DNA of 64,000 nt from Dechloromonas sp. HYN0024 (GTDB taxonomy: Bacteria > Pseudomonadota > Gammaproteobacteria > Burkholderiales > Rhodocyclaceae), in NCBI RefSeq assembly GCF_003441615.1, contig NZ_CP031842.1:372001-436000 (forward strand), given 5' to 3'. Made by a program: the position numbers and the translations under genes. The notes below the pieces were generated by a model. That model was given only the letters and a program-made list of their open reading frames with translations. It had not been told where the DNA came from and made no database searches. Shown in pieces: positions 36,828 through 46,713 of the stretch. How positions within the stretch are numbered: position 1 is the stretch's first letter; each line of letters starts with the position of its first letter.

Positions 36828-37451
36828 ATGAAACACTACAGATTGCCGGTTCTGGCGTTGGCCGTGGCGGCACTGCTCAGCGCCTGCGTCGTGACGCCGG
36901 TCGCGCCCTATTACGACCAGCCGGTCCGCCTGCCGCCGCCGCCCATGCGCCATGAATACCCCGGCTATGCGCCGGCCCCTGACTATGTCTGGGTATCCGG
37001 CTACTGGGGCTGGGGCGGGTCGCGCTATGAGTGGATGCCGGGGCGCTGGGAGGCGCCGCGCCATGGTCACATCTGGGTGCCGCATCGTTGGGAGCGTGAC
37101 GGGGATCATTGGCGTCAGCACGGTGGTCGCTGGGAGGAGGATGCCCGACAGCACCGGTCGCCGGCACCTCATATCGAGGTGCGCCCGGCCCCGCAGCCCG
37201 AGCCGCGTCGGGAATGGCGGGACGAGCCGCGTCCGGCCCCCCATTACGAACAGCGCGACAGCCGTCGGCCGCCAGAAGCGAGTCCGCCTCCTCGTCCGGC
37301 ATCCAGCCCGGTGCCGCGGCCGGAGTCACGTCCAGCCCCGGTCGCCGCACCGGCGGCGGCACCCGCTCCGGCACAGCGTGATGAGCGTTCACGTGGCGAT
37401 GGCAAGGGCGAGTCGCGCGGCAAGCGGCGAGATCGGGAAAACGAGCGTTAA
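36828..37451 (+). CDS. YXWGXW-motif lipoprotein
   Basis: The 207-residue envelope protein has a lipobox ending LLSAC (Cys20). Aromatic-rich YXWGXW-type repeats follow (YVWVSGYWGWGG, YEWMPGRWE, HIWVPHRWE), then a long Pro/Arg/Ala/Glu-rich low-complexity tail. YXWGXW lipoproteins are of unknown function, often encoded near cell-envelope genes. A GGAAG ribosome site precedes the ATG, 46 bp after the RND pump, so co-transcription is possible. Confidence 0.83.
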   Translation: MKHYRLPVLALAVAALLSACVVTPVAPYYDQPVRLPPPPMRHEYPGYAPAPDYVWVSGYWGWGGSRYEWMPGRWEAPRHGHIWVPHRWERDGDHWRQHGGRWEEDARQHRSPAPHIEVRPAPQPEPRREWRDEPRPAPHYEQRDSRRPPEASPPPRPASSPVPRPESRPAPVAAPAAAPAPAQRDERSRGDGKGESRGKRRDRENER

Positions 37452-37580
37452 ACCCGTCTGGACGGAGATAAAATCCGTTCTGGCTGGCCAAGAAGCAGTT
37501 GAATTCTCACTATTCGTAATAGAATTGGTAAGTAACTAAAATAATCTTCTATCCTAATTTCTACTCCGGGACTGCTGAAC

Positions 37581-38237
37581 ATGAATATCGTCAAAAAATC
37601 TCTCGCTCTGGCCCTGCTGGCCGGTATCGGTTTCTCCGCTGTTGCCCAGGAACGCGTCTACCTGATCGACCAGCGCGACGTCGTCGCCAAGTCGGGTTTC
37701 GGCCTGTGCTGGCGTGATGGCTACTGGACCCCGGCTGCTGCTGCTGCCGACAAGGCCGGTTGCGAGTGCGACAAGGACCTGCTGCCGAAGGAAGCCTGCG
37801 AGCCGAAGACCGCCGCCGCTCCGGCTGCTGCCGCTGCTGCCGCTGGCGTGAAGCCGTCGGGTGAGAAGATCACCGTCGCTGCTGACGCCCTGTTCGACTT
37901 CAACAAGGCTGTCCTGCGTCCGGCCGGCAAGGCCAAGCTCGACGAGCTGGTCTCCAAGGCCAAGGCCATCAAGCTGGAAGTGATCCTGGCCGTTGGCCAC
38001 ACCGACCGTATCGGTGGTGACGCCTACAACCAGAAACTGTCCGAGAAGCGCGCTGCCGCTGTCAAGGAATATCTGGTTGCCAAGGGTATCGAAGCCAACC
38101 GTGTTTACACCGAAGGCAAGGGCGAGAAGCAGCCGGTTACCGGCGACAAGTGCAAGGGCAACGCCAAGACCAAGGCCCTGATCGACTGCCTGCAGCCGGA
38201 TCGTCGCGTTGATATCGAAGTCATCGGCACCAAGTAA
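37581..38237 (+). CDS. OmpA-family outer-membrane protein (RmpM-like)
   Basis: The 218-residue secreted protein has a signal peptide to about residue 22 (SAVA-QE), a short Cys-containing region (GLCWRDGYWTPA, CECDKD) resembling Neisseria RmpM, an Ala-rich linker and a C-terminal OmpA/MotB peptidoglycan-binding domain (residues about 95-215, with GHTDRIGG and LSEKRAAAVKEYL). It lacks a beta-barrel, so it likely tethers the outer membrane or porins to peptidoglycan. The 129-bp gap upstream is AT-rich and should carry its promoter, but no clear -35/-10 pair was found. It ends in a strong terminator. Confidence 0.9.
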   Translation: MNIVKKSLALALLAGIGFSAVAQERVYLIDQRDVVAKSGFGLCWRDGYWTPAAAAADKAGCECDKDLLPKEACEPKTAAAPAAAAAAAGVKPSGEKITVAADALFDFNKAVLRPAGKAKLDELVSKAKAIKLEVILAVGHTDRIGGDAYNQKLSEKRAAAVKEYLVAKGIEANRVYTEGKGEKQPVTGDKCKGNAKTKALIDCLQPDRRVDIEVIGTK

Positions 38238-38257
38238 TCGGCCGGCACTTCAAGGAG

Positions 38258-38284
38258 AGCCCTGCTTCGGCAGGGCTTTTTTTT
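38258..38284 (+). terminator. rho-independent terminator after the OmpA-family gene
   Basis: AGCCCTGC (38258-38265) pairs with GCAGGGCT (38270-38277) on a TTCG tetraloop, followed by eight T residues. Confidence 0.96.
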
Positions 38285-38362
38285 GTCCGGAGAATCCTCG
38301 TCGCGCTGTCTGCGGCAATAACGAATGGCATACTGCAAGCCTTGCCTGTCGGGATAAAAATC

Positions 38363-39010
38363 ATGCAATCACGCTTTTTCATGGTCGCCGCCGCCTGCCT
38401 GTTGTGGGCCGGCGTCGCACTGGCCCAGGTCAATATCAATACGGCCACGCGGGAAGAACTCGATGCGCTTAAAGGCATTGGCGAGGCCAGGGCCAATGCC
38501 ATCATCAAGTATCGCCAGGAGCACGGGCCCTTCAAGTCGGTTGGTGAGCTGAAAAATATTCCGAACTTCCCTGATTCGTTGGTCGGCAAACTGGGCAAGA
38601 AGATCACTGTTGGCGGCACCGCCAATTCGCCGGCCGCACCGGCCAGGGAGCGCCCGGCCATAGGGCCGGCTGCCGTCTCGGCAGAGCGGATGCCGCCATC
38701 GCTTACCCGTGAGGTGGCTCGACCTGCCTCGCCCGCCATGCCGGCCCGGCCTGCGTCCGACTCGCCGGCCGCACCTGCCGCACCGGCCGTCCCGGCCATA
38801 GTCAAGCCGGCCGCCCCGATGGTGCCGGCGGCTTCTCCGAAGTCCGGTGTTCCAGCCCGCCCGGCGATGCCGGGCAAGCCGGCGGTTCCCGCCGCATCGC
38901 GGGAGGCACCTGCGGTACCCGATGTGCCGCCGGCGCACCCGGCATCGCCTGCCGCTCCGGCCGTGCCTGCACAGCCGGCCAGACCAGCCCGGCCAGCCGG
39001 GCTCAACTGA
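38363..39010 (+). CDS. comEA: ComEA-like helix-hairpin-helix protein with Pro/Ala-rich tail
   Basis: The 215-residue exported protein has a signal peptide (to VALA, residue 21), then a ComEA-type double helix-hairpin-helix domain (about residues 22-85: VNINTATREELDALKGIGEARA) that binds DNA without sequence specificity, as in natural transformation. The remaining 125 residues are an unusual Pro/Ala repeat (PAAPA, PARPA, PAVPA) with no fold. Typical ComEA proteins in this group are about 90-110 residues, so the tail is odd. The ATG at 38363 is preferred to a TTG at 38342. Confidence 0.82.
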   Translation: MQSRFFMVAAACLLWAGVALAQVNINTATREELDALKGIGEARANAIIKYRQEHGPFKSVGELKNIPNFPDSLVGKLGKKITVGGTANSPAAPARERPAIGPAAVSAERMPPSLTREVARPASPAMPARPASDSPAAPAAPAVPAIVKPAAPMVPAASPKSGVPARPAMPGKPAVPAASREAPAVPDVPPAHPASPAAPAVPAQPARPARPAGLN

Positions 39011-39037
39011 CCGTCGCGATAAACGGTTGAGGCTTTC

Positions 39038-41704
39038 TTGAGCGAGTGTCTTTTCCTCTGCGCCACGAACCGGCTGGCGCAAACCCTGCGTAGCGAAGTG
39101 CCGGGCGGCCAGTCGGTATGGCGGACCCGTCAGGCGCTGACGGCCGGGCAATGGCTGGCGACGCTGGCCGACGAGGCACTGCTCAGCGGCATTGCCGATC
39201 TGCCTCTGGGGCTCGATGCATTTTCCGAGCGATTGCTTTGGGAAAAAGTGATTGTTGCCTCCTTGTCCGAGGCTTCACCGCTCTTTGATTTGCAGGGTAT
39301 GGCGGGGGCTGCAGCCGAGGCGCAGGCTCTGACCCGCATCTGTAAGATCAGTCCGCAAGGGAGCGGACTGTCCGATGAGGCCCGGCTGTTCATCGGCTGG
39401 CAGGCGGAGTTTGAAAAGCGTTGCCGGAGCAAGGGCTGGATCGATCAGGCCGGGCTCCACCGGCAAGTGATCGCCTTGATTGAAGCCGGCTACTTCAGCT
39501 TGCCGGACAGCGTTGCCTTTGTCGGTTTTGATCGCACCACGCCGCTTGAGCGTGACCTCATGGCGGCACTGACCGGGCGGGGTGTCGAGGTTGATGCCGC
39601 GCCGGGGTTTCCCTTTGATCGCAGCGCGCACGCGGTGGTCGCCTGCGCCGACAGCGATGCCGAATGCAGTGCCGTGGTCGCCTGGGCGCAGGCTCGGCTG
39701 GCGGCTAACCCGGCCTGCCGCCTCGGTATCGTGGCGCCCGACCTGGCTGGTGTGCGAGACCGGCTGGAATTCCGCCTCGATGATGCTCTGCATCCCGCGT
39801 TCATCCGCCCCGATGCAGCCGAAGTGCCGCGCTGTTTCAATTTTTCCCTCGGTCGAGCCCTGGCTGATTTGCCGCTGATCCGTGTGGCACTCGACCTGCT
39901 GGCGCTCGGTAGTGGCCGGGCCAAGGTTGAGCAAAGCCGGTTGTCCGCCTTGCTCCTGGCTGGTGGCTGGGCGGCCAGTGATGGCGAGGCGGATGGGCGG
40001 GCGCGGCTCGATGCTGCGATGCGCCGCGATCTGCCCTATTTCACCACGCTGCCAGCCTTGGTTCGTCTGGCCCGGCGTCTGGCCGAGAGTGAGGCGCCGC
40101 TATGCCCGCTGACGGTGGATGGGCTCGATGCCTTGGCCGTAACGGCTGCTGCCGCCAGTCGCAAGGTGCCACCGGGGCAGTGGGCTGGGGTCTTTCGCCA
40201 ATGTCTGAAAGCGGCCGGCTGGCCCGGTGACCGTTCGCTTTCCAGTCACGAATTCCAGGCACGCCGTGCCTTCGCTGAAGTCCTCGACAGCTTCGGTCGG
40301 CTCGATGGCTTGCTCGGTCCGCTGGCCTTCGCCGAAGCGGTACGGCGTCTGGCGCAACTCTGCCGGCAGCGCCTGTTTCAGCCCGAAACGCGAGGCCAGC
40401 CGGCGATTCAGGTGCTGGGCGTGCTGGAAAGTGCCGGCCTCGCCTTCGATGCCCTGTGGGTGATGGGCATGAACGATGACCTGTGGCCGCCACCGCCACG
40501 TCCTAATCCACTGCTGCCCGCCGAACTGCTGCGGGAAGCCGGGGCGGCGCATGCCAGCGCCGAGGTTGAGCTTGATTTCGCTCGGCGGGTGCATGCCCGC
40601 TTGGCAAATTCCGCCCCGGAAGTGACTTTTTCCTTCGCCCAGGCCGATGGCAATCGCGTCTTGCGGCCGAGTCCGCTGATCGCCGGGATTCCGGCCGCTG
40701 CTTGTGCCCCGGTGACAATCGATCGGCTGGCTCTCCGGATGGCCGGGGAATCCGTTGCAGCCATCGAACTGATTGATGACGCAACAGCGCCGCCGGTCGC
40801 GGCCGGCGAAAAGGTCTCGGGTGGCAGTTGGGTGTTGCGTGCCCAGGCCATCTGCCCGGCCTGGGCCTATTACCAGTTCCGGCTGGGTGCTACGGCGATG
40901 GAGGAGCCAGTCGAAGGGCTTGATCCGGCCGCCCGTGGCACGTTGGTGCACGAGGCGCTGGAGGCTTTCTGGCTGACCGTAGGCTCATCCGCAGGGCTTG
41001 CCGCGCTGGGCGAGACGGGCCGACCGGGGGCTATCGAAGGGGCGGTCACCACGGCCTTGCAGAATTTCGAGCTGGATCGCCGCATTACCCTGCCGGCCCG
41101 TTTTCGTCAGCTCGAGGCGGCCCGGCTGGCCAAACTGATCGCCATCTGGCTGCAGGTGGAGGACAGGCGCGAGCTCGCCTTCGACGTGCTTGCCTGCGAG
41201 CAGGCGGCCGAAGTCGACATCGAGGACATCAAGGTCAAAATGGTGGTGGACCGTATCGACCAACTGGCCGATGGCCGGCAGATCATCATCGACTACAAGA
41301 CCGGTGCGGCCATTGATACGAAAAACTGGGCCGGACAGCGCATTACCGAGCCGCAGCTGCCGATCTATGCGGCCTTGGTCAATGAGGATGTGGCCGCCGT
41401 CGTTTTCGCCAAGGTTCTGCTCGACAAGCCGGGCTTTGCCGGCGTCGCCGACGAAAAGGACATCCTGCCCGGCGTCCAGGGCATTGGCGACGACAAGCAG
41501 AAAATTTTCGACCCGGCTGAATTTCCCGACTGGGTCGCAGTCATCACCCACTGGCGCGAACGGCTGCATGCAGTGGCCAAGGAAGTGAAGGAAGGGCAGG
41601 CAGGTGTCGTCTTCGCCGACGAAAAGGGACTGCAATACTGTGAAGTGCTGCCTTTGCTCCGCCTGCCGGAAAGGCGTCGCTTGCTGGCGCAACTCAATTC
41701 ATGA
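39038..41704 (+). CDS. AddB/RecB-like PD-(D/E)XK nuclease-helicase subunit
   Basis: The 888-residue protein of the putative double-strand-break repair nuclease family resembles AddB. It begins LFLCATNRLAQTLR, has degenerate helicase motifs in the middle (FSFAQADGNRVLRPSPLI) and a C-terminal RecB-type nuclease (about residues 600-880), with the active-site run DYKTG at residues 752-756. It probably processes DNA ends together with the partner encoded next. The start is TTG at 39038 with GAGG upstream. Its stop overlaps the start of the helicase gene by 4 bp (ATGA), so the two are co-translated. Confidence 0.85.
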   Translation: MSECLFLCATNRLAQTLRSEVPGGQSVWRTRQALTAGQWLATLADEALLSGIADLPLGLDAFSERLLWEKVIVASLSEASPLFDLQGMAGAAAEAQALTRICKISPQGSGLSDEARLFIGWQAEFEKRCRSKGWIDQAGLHRQVIALIEAGYFSLPDSVAFVGFDRTTPLERDLMAALTGRGVEVDAAPGFPFDRSAHAVVACADSDAECSAVVAWAQARLAANPACRLGIVAPDLAGVRDRLEFRLDDALHPAFIRPDAAEVPRCFNFSLGRALADLPLIRVALDLLALGSGRAKVEQSRLSALLLAGGWAASDGEADGRARLDAAMRRDLPYFTTLPALVRLARRLAESEAPLCPLTVDGLDALAVTAAAASRKVPPGQWAGVFRQCLKAAGWPGDRSLSSHEFQARRAFAEVLDSFGRLDGLLGPLAFAEAVRRLAQLCRQRLFQPETRGQPAIQVLGVLESAGLAFDALWVMGMNDDLWPPPPRPNPLLPAELLREAGAAHASAEVELDFARRVHARLANSAPEVTFSFAQADGNRVLRPSPLIAGIPAAACAPVTIDRLALRMAGESVAAIELIDDATAPPVAAGEKVSGGSWVLRAQAICPAWAYYQFRLGATAMEEPVEGLDPAARGTLVHEALEAFWLTVGSSAGLAALGETGRPGAIEGAVTTALQNFELDRRITLPARFRQLEAARLAKLIAIWLQVEDRRELAFDVLACEQAAEVDIEDIKVKMVVDRIDQLADGRQIIIDYKTGAAIDTKNWAGQRITEPQLPIYAALVNEDVAAVVFAKVLLDKPGFAGVADEKDILPGVQGIGDDKQKIFDPAEFPDWVAVITHWRERLHAVAKEVKEGQAGVVFADEKGLQYCEVLPLLRLPERRRLLAQLNS

Positions 41705-44700
41705 ATAGCGTCATCAATCGACTCGACGAAGACAGCCTTGCCCGGCAGCGTGCGCTCGACCTTGCCTCCTTCATTGTCGAGGCCCCGGCCGGAGCAGGCA
41801 AGACCGAGTTGCTGACGCAGCGCACCCTGCGCCTGCTGGCGGTGGTCGAGCATCCCGAGGAGGTGTTGGCCCTGACCTTCACCAACAAGGCGGCGACCGA
41901 GATGCGCGATCGTATTCTCGGCAGTCTGGAACGGGCCGCACGCGGTGAGATGCCGGTCGAGGCGCATAAGCAGCTGACCTTCGGCCTGGCGCAGCAGGTA
42001 TTGGCCCACGATGCGGCGCAGGGCTGGCAACTGCTGGGTCATCCCGGCCGCCTGCGCATCACAACGCTCGATGCGCTGTGCGCCAGTCTGGCCCGGCAGA
42101 TGCCCTATCTCAGCCGTTTCGGGGCGCAGCCCGGGGTCAGTGAGGATGCCGAGGCGCATTATGCGACGGCGGCACGGCGGACGCTGGAAATGGTCGAGTC
42201 GGGCGGGGCTGATGCCGACATCGTGGCCGAGGCGCTGGCCTTCATGGACAACAATGCGGGGCGATTGGAAAAGCTGTTGATCGCCATGCTCGGCCGGCGC
42301 GACCAATGGCTGCACCACGCTTCCCGTATTGAGAGTGGGGCGATGAAAGGTGAGGTCGAGGCGGGTTTTTCGGCACTCATCGAGCGCGATCTGGCGGCCG
42401 TCGGTGCTTTGTTCAATGTCCGGATGCAAACCCTGCTCATGCCGCTGGCGCGCTTCGCTGCAGCCAATGTGGCGGATGGTCATGCGCCGATTGCCGACTG
42501 GCATGAACACCTGCGTTCGAGCATCACCGATCTGTCGCGCTGGCAGGCGGTGGCGGGGCTGTTGCTGACCGGCACAGGAACCTTGCGCAAGACGGTCGAT
42601 AAACGCATTGGCTTCCCGGCCGACAAGTCATTCGCCGACCAGAAAAAAGCCATGCTCGAACTGCTTGGTGAGCTGCGTGGCGTGGCCGGACTGGAAGCGG
42701 TGCTGGCCATGCTGGTCAAGCTGCCACAGCCGGAACTGAGCGAGGCCGAATGGTCCACCGTCGAGTGTTTCTCGCGCCTCTTGCGGCTGGCTGCCGGACA
42801 ACTATGGCTGGCCTTCCAGGAAGCCGGTGAGGTTGATTTCATCGAGATTTCAGCGCGGGCCGGACTGGCCCTTGGCGATGACGAAGCGCCGACCGATCTG
42901 GCGCAGGCCCTCGATTACCGCATCCGTCACCTGCTGGTTGACGAGTTTCAGGACACCAGCCCGAGCCAGGTCGGTCTCATCGAAAAGCTCACCCGGGGCT
43001 GGATGCCCGACGACGGCCGGACGCTGTTCGTGGTCGGCGACCCGATGCAGTCGATCTATCGCTTCCGCAAGGCTGATGTCGGCCTGTTCCTGCGCGTCCG
43101 CGAACGCGGTATCGGCGATATCCGTCTCCACCATCTGCGCCTGTTCCGCAACAACCGCTCCTTTCCGGCCATTGTTGATTGGGTGAATGCCGCCTTTCCC
43201 GGCATCTTTCCTGTCGCTGACAGTCCTGAAGCAGGGGCCGTGCGCTATGCCGAATCGGCGGCGACCCGGCCGCCGCGTCATGATGCGGCAGTTGTTATAC
43301 ATCCCGTTATCGAGCGGACCGGCAGTGATTCGGCTGGTGACGAGGCCCGCTGCATCCTGTCCCTCATCCGTCAGGCACGGCGGGCGGCGCCGGATGAGCG
43401 TATCGCTGTCCTGGTCCGCGCCCGCAGTCATCTCGATGGGCTCGTCGCGGAAATCCGCCGTTGTGCACCGGACCTGCGTTTTCAGGCGGTCGACATTGAA
43501 GGGCTGGACGGTCGCCAGCATGTTCAGGACTTGCTGACGCTATTCCGCGCCCTGCATCACCGCGCTGACCGTGTGCACTGGCTGGCCTTGCTGCGCGCCC
43601 CTTGGTGCGGCCTGAAACTGGCTGATCTGCACGGGCTGGCCGCTGACGATCGGAAATCGACGATCTGGCAACTGATGCAGGACGAGGCTCGCCTCGCCCG
43701 TCTGTCGGCTGATGGCCGGCAACGGCTGGGGCATCTGCGCGAGGTGCTGCAACTGGCTTTTGCGGGGCGCGCCCGGCAGCATCCGCGCCGCTGGCTGGAA
43801 GGTGTCTGGCTGATGCTCGGCGGCCCGCGCTGTCTTGATGCGCCGGATGCGCTGAAAGACGTCGATGCTTTCTTTGCCTTGGTGGACAAGCTGGCGTCGG
43901 CACGTCAACTCACTGCCGAGACGCTGGCTGCCCACGCTGCCGAACTGTATGCGCCGGCTGATCCGCTTGGCCACGCGGTGCAGTTGATGACCGTGCACAA
44001 ATCCAAGGGCCTTGAATTCGATACCGTGATCCTGCCCGGCCTGCATCGCGAAACCGGCGGCAACGAGAGCAGCCTGCTGCTCTGGGATGAAGTGGCCGGG
44101 GCCGACGGAGAGGAACATCTGCTGGTTGCCCCGATCAAGCAGAAGGGCGCCGGCAACGGTGAGCCGACGGCCTACGATTACCTCAAAAAGTTCGAAGCCG
44201 AGCGCGCGGCCCATGAGGCGGAGCGCCTCCTCTATGTGGCTGCCACCCGCGCCATCCGTCAGCTGCATCTGGTCGGCGTCGCCGTGGCCGATGATCAGAA
44301 GGACGACGGGCTCAAGCCGCCGCCAGCCGGAACGCTCCTTGACTTGCTGTGGCCGGGAATCGCCCAGCCGGTGTTTGTGGCGGCGCTGGCGAGGGACGAC
44401 GGGGCGGCTGCCGAGGTCGGCGGGATCGACCCGGCCACCTTCGTTTCGTCACTTGTCCGCCTGCGTCAGGCCACACTGCCGGATAGTCTGGCCGTCCTGC
44501 CCGAAGGGCTGCGCCCGGCGGACAATCCCCTTGGTGTTGACGAGGTGGAAACGTCACTGTCGCTGGAAGCCTCGGTTGGAACGCTGGTTCATCGTTATCT
44601 CGAATTGATCGCCCGGAGTGGCCTTGAACACTGGTCAATGGAGCGCGTCGCGGCGCTGCTGCCGGTCTGCCAGCGCTGGCTGGCCGGGCAGGGTCACGCC

Positions 44701-45069
44701 GCGGAGATGGCGGCCAGTGGTGCGGCCGAAGTCATCGCTGCGCTGCAGACAACGATCGGCTCAGAGAGTGGCCGCTGGGTGCTGGCCAGGCATCCCGAGG
44801 CGGCAGCCGAGCAGGCATGGAGCAACCGCGAGGGAGAGCTGGCGGTCAATCACGTGATCGACCGGGTTTTTGTGGTCGATGGCTGCCGCTGGATCATCGA
44901 CTACAAGACCGTCAGAGGGGCGGATAGCGAATTGCCGCAGCGTGCCGCCAGCCATCGGGGGCAGCTTGATCGCTATGCCAGCCTGTTCGCCGGAGCGGGG
45001 TTGCCGGTCAGGCGGGCAATTTTCTTTCCCTGCCAGGGATGCCTGGTTGAACTCGACGGTGCTAAGTGA
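41701..45069 (+). CDS. AddA/UvrD-like helicase-nuclease
   Basis: The 1122-residue superfamily 1A helicase has Walker A APAGAGKT (Gly31-Thr35), Walker B VDEFQDT (413-419), a UvrD-type motif III (VVGDPMQSIYRFR), motif V (MTVHKSKGLEFD) and a C-terminal RecB-like nuclease with DYKT at 1067-1070. That two-nuclease arrangement (one in each subunit) is the AddAB signature rather than RecBCD. It probably unwinds and resects double-strand breaks for recombination. It is co-transcribed with the preceding AddB-like gene. Confidence 0.9.
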   Translation: MNSVINRLDEDSLARQRALDLASFIVEAPAGAGKTELLTQRTLRLLAVVEHPEEVLALTFTNKAATEMRDRILGSLERAARGEMPVEAHKQLTFGLAQQVLAHDAAQGWQLLGHPGRLRITTLDALCASLARQMPYLSRFGAQPGVSEDAEAHYATAARRTLEMVESGGADADIVAEALAFMDNNAGRLEKLLIAMLGRRDQWLHHASRIESGAMKGEVEAGFSALIERDLAAVGALFNVRMQTLLMPLARFAAANVADGHAPIADWHEHLRSSITDLSRWQAVAGLLLTGTGTLRKTVDKRIGFPADKSFADQKKAMLELLGELRGVAGLEAVLAMLVKLPQPELSEAEWSTVECFSRLLRLAAGQLWLAFQEAGEVDFIEISARAGLALGDDEAPTDLAQALDYRIRHLLVDEFQDTSPSQVGLIEKLTRGWMPDDGRTLFVVGDPMQSIYRFRKADVGLFLRVRERGIGDIRLHHLRLFRNNRSFPAIVDWVNAAFPGIFPVADSPEAGAVRYAESAATRPPRHDAAVVIHPVIERTGSDSAGDEARCILSLIRQARRAAPDERIAVLVRARSHLDGLVAEIRRCAPDLRFQAVDIEGLDGRQHVQDLLTLFRALHHRADRVHWLALLRAPWCGLKLADLHGLAADDRKSTIWQLMQDEARLARLSADGRQRLGHLREVLQLAFAGRARQHPRRWLEGVWLMLGGPRCLDAPDALKDVDAFFALVDKLASARQLTAETLAAHAAELYAPADPLGHAVQLMTVHKSKGLEFDTVILPGLHRETGGNESSLLLWDEVAGADGEEHLLVAPIKQKGAGNGEPTAYDYLKKFEAERAAHEAERLLYVAATRAIRQLHLVGVAVADDQKDDGLKPPPAGTLLDLLWPGIAQPVFVAALARDDGAAAEVGGIDPATFVSSLVRLRQATLPDSLAVLPEGLRPADNPLGVDEVETSLSLEASVGTLVHRYLELIARSGLEHWSMERVAALLPVCQRWLAGQGHAAEMAASGAAEVIAALQTTIGSESGRWVLARHPEAAAEQAWSNREGELAVNHVIDRVFVVDGCRWIIDYKTVRGADSELPQRAASHRGQLDRYASLFAGAGLPVRRAIFFPCQGCLVELDGAK

Positions 45070-45185
45070 TCTGCCGCTCCTTGACCTAGCCTGCACGCTG
45101 CTTCGTTCGAGATGCTGCGCATGCCTAGAGGGTAAAGTGTTTATCGGTCATATATCCACAGCGACTATAATGCTATTCTGCCGCA

Positions 45186-46652
45186 ATGGCAGAGAGGGTT
45201 TGGCTCTCGCCCGGGCGAATCAAGCGTTGGGGTAAATTGCCGGATTTGTTGCCGTTTTTTTGCCCGTTCGGATGGGGTGGTGTCAGCTATCAATCAAATT
45301 CCAGTTCGCCCTCGGGCGTTCGCCTGCTTGCCGTGATCAAGCCACTTCGGGCGATTCAGGCCGGTCGGGCCTTTGCACTGCTGGCGGCGATTTTTGTGCT
45401 GGCCTTCGGGGTGGCCGTGATGCGCCTTGCGCTCGATCAGCAACGCGTCATCGAAGCGACCAGCCGGCTGCAGGAGCAAACCGTCCCCGAGATCATCCGT
45501 TTTCAGCGTCTGGCCCGGAATCTCGAACAATTACGCCAGGAAGGTGAGCGCGTTTTTGCCGTCAGTTCACATACCGCGCGGCAGCAGTCGATGTTCGTCG
45601 TGACCCTGGTCGCAAGTCACCCCAGTATTCTCGAACATCCCGCGGCGGCGACCCTGGCCCGCGAAACTGAACAGTTTCTGGGCGATGTTGTGCGTCAGGC
45701 CAAGCTCGACGAGCGCCGTCCGGCCACCCGCTACGATGAGTGGCAGCGCCTTGCCAAGCGCCTCGGATCCGCCGTTGACGAGGTGCTGGTCGAAGGCATA
45801 AACCTCGCCAACAAGGATCTCAATGTGGCGACCAAGGCCATGCAACTGGCCCGTTACAAACTGATGCTGGTCCTTCTTCTGGTCGGTGTGTTCCTGCTGG
45901 TATTCATGGTGCTGGTGCGCCGCCACCTGATTTATCCGCTGCAGCGAATCAATCTCGCCTTGTCGACGCTGAGTGCCGATCGCCCGGCCCCGGAGTTCGC
46001 GGCATCGACCATGCTGGAAATCCAGGCAGTCGAGAACGCCATCTGCGAACACCATGCCTTGCTGATCCAGAATGATGCCAGCCGGCAGGTTTTGGAAAGG
46101 CTGGCCAACAAGGATGGTTTGACCGGGCTCATGAACCGTCGTCATTTCATGCAGTCGGCAGAAGTTGAATTGCAGCGTGCCCAGCGCTATCGGCGACCGG
46201 TGACGGTGGCCATGGCCGATCTGGATTTTTTCAAGAAACTCAACGATACCTACGGCCATGCCGCTGGCGATGCCGTGCTGCGCGCCTTTGCCGATCTGGT
46301 CCAGGATACTTTGCGCCAGTCTGATCTGGTCTGCCGCTACGGGGGCGAAGAGTTTGCCTTCCTATTCCCGGAAATCGGGCCGGCCGAGACGGAAAGGCTG
46401 GCTGAACGTCTGCGCGTCCGCTGCGCCGATATGGAAGTGGCCCTGCCCGATGGTCGCGCCGTCAAGGCTACGGTCAGCATTGGCCTGGCCGATGCCAGCG
46501 AGTGCCCCATTGACATCGCTTTCAAGCAGGCTGACGAGGCGCTCTACGAGGCCAAGCACCTTGGCCGCAACCAGGTAGTACTGGCCGGCCCGCAGTGTTT
46601 GCTGCCGGCTTCCAGCCCTGAGCCGGATTCGCTGACGGGTCACCTGTTCTGA
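45186..46652 (+). CDS. membrane-bound diguanylate cyclase (GGDEF)
   Basis: The protein has two transmembrane helices (about residues 60-80 and 225-245 from this start) flanking a periplasmic four-helix-like sensor region, and a C-terminal GGDEF domain with the active GGEEF motif (386-390). An inhibitory RxxD site (RQSD) lies five residues before it. It should make cyclic di-GMP with product feedback. The start is uncertain: a TATAAT at 45166-45171 lies only 15 bp before this ATG, so a start further downstream, such as the GTG at 45333, is possible. Confidence 0.88.
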   Translation: MAERVWLSPGRIKRWGKLPDLLPFFCPFGWGGVSYQSNSSSPSGVRLLAVIKPLRAIQAGRAFALLAAIFVLAFGVAVMRLALDQQRVIEATSRLQEQTVPEIIRFQRLARNLEQLRQEGERVFAVSSHTARQQSMFVVTLVASHPSILEHPAAATLARETEQFLGDVVRQAKLDERRPATRYDEWQRLAKRLGSAVDEVLVEGINLANKDLNVATKAMQLARYKLMLVLLLVGVFLLVFMVLVRRHLIYPLQRINLALSTLSADRPAPEFAASTMLEIQAVENAICEHHALLIQNDASRQVLERLANKDGLTGLMNRRHFMQSAEVELQRAQRYRRPVTVAMADLDFFKKLNDTYGHAAGDAVLRAFADLVQDTLRQSDLVCRYGGEEFAFLFPEIGPAETERLAERLRVRCADMEVALPDGRAVKATVSIGLADASECPIDIAFKQADEALYEAKHLGRNQVVLAGPQCLLPASSPEPDSLTGHLF

Positions 46653-46713
46653 CTGGTTGAACCGGTGCTTTTGTGGCAAGCTGGGCTTTCCGGCCCAGTG
46701 TCTGGATGCTGCC

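Noticed and set aside
38640..39000. Proline/alanine codon repeats, considered as a CRISPR or minisatellite
   Set aside because: They are in-frame coding repeats of the ComEA-like protein and have no spacer structure.
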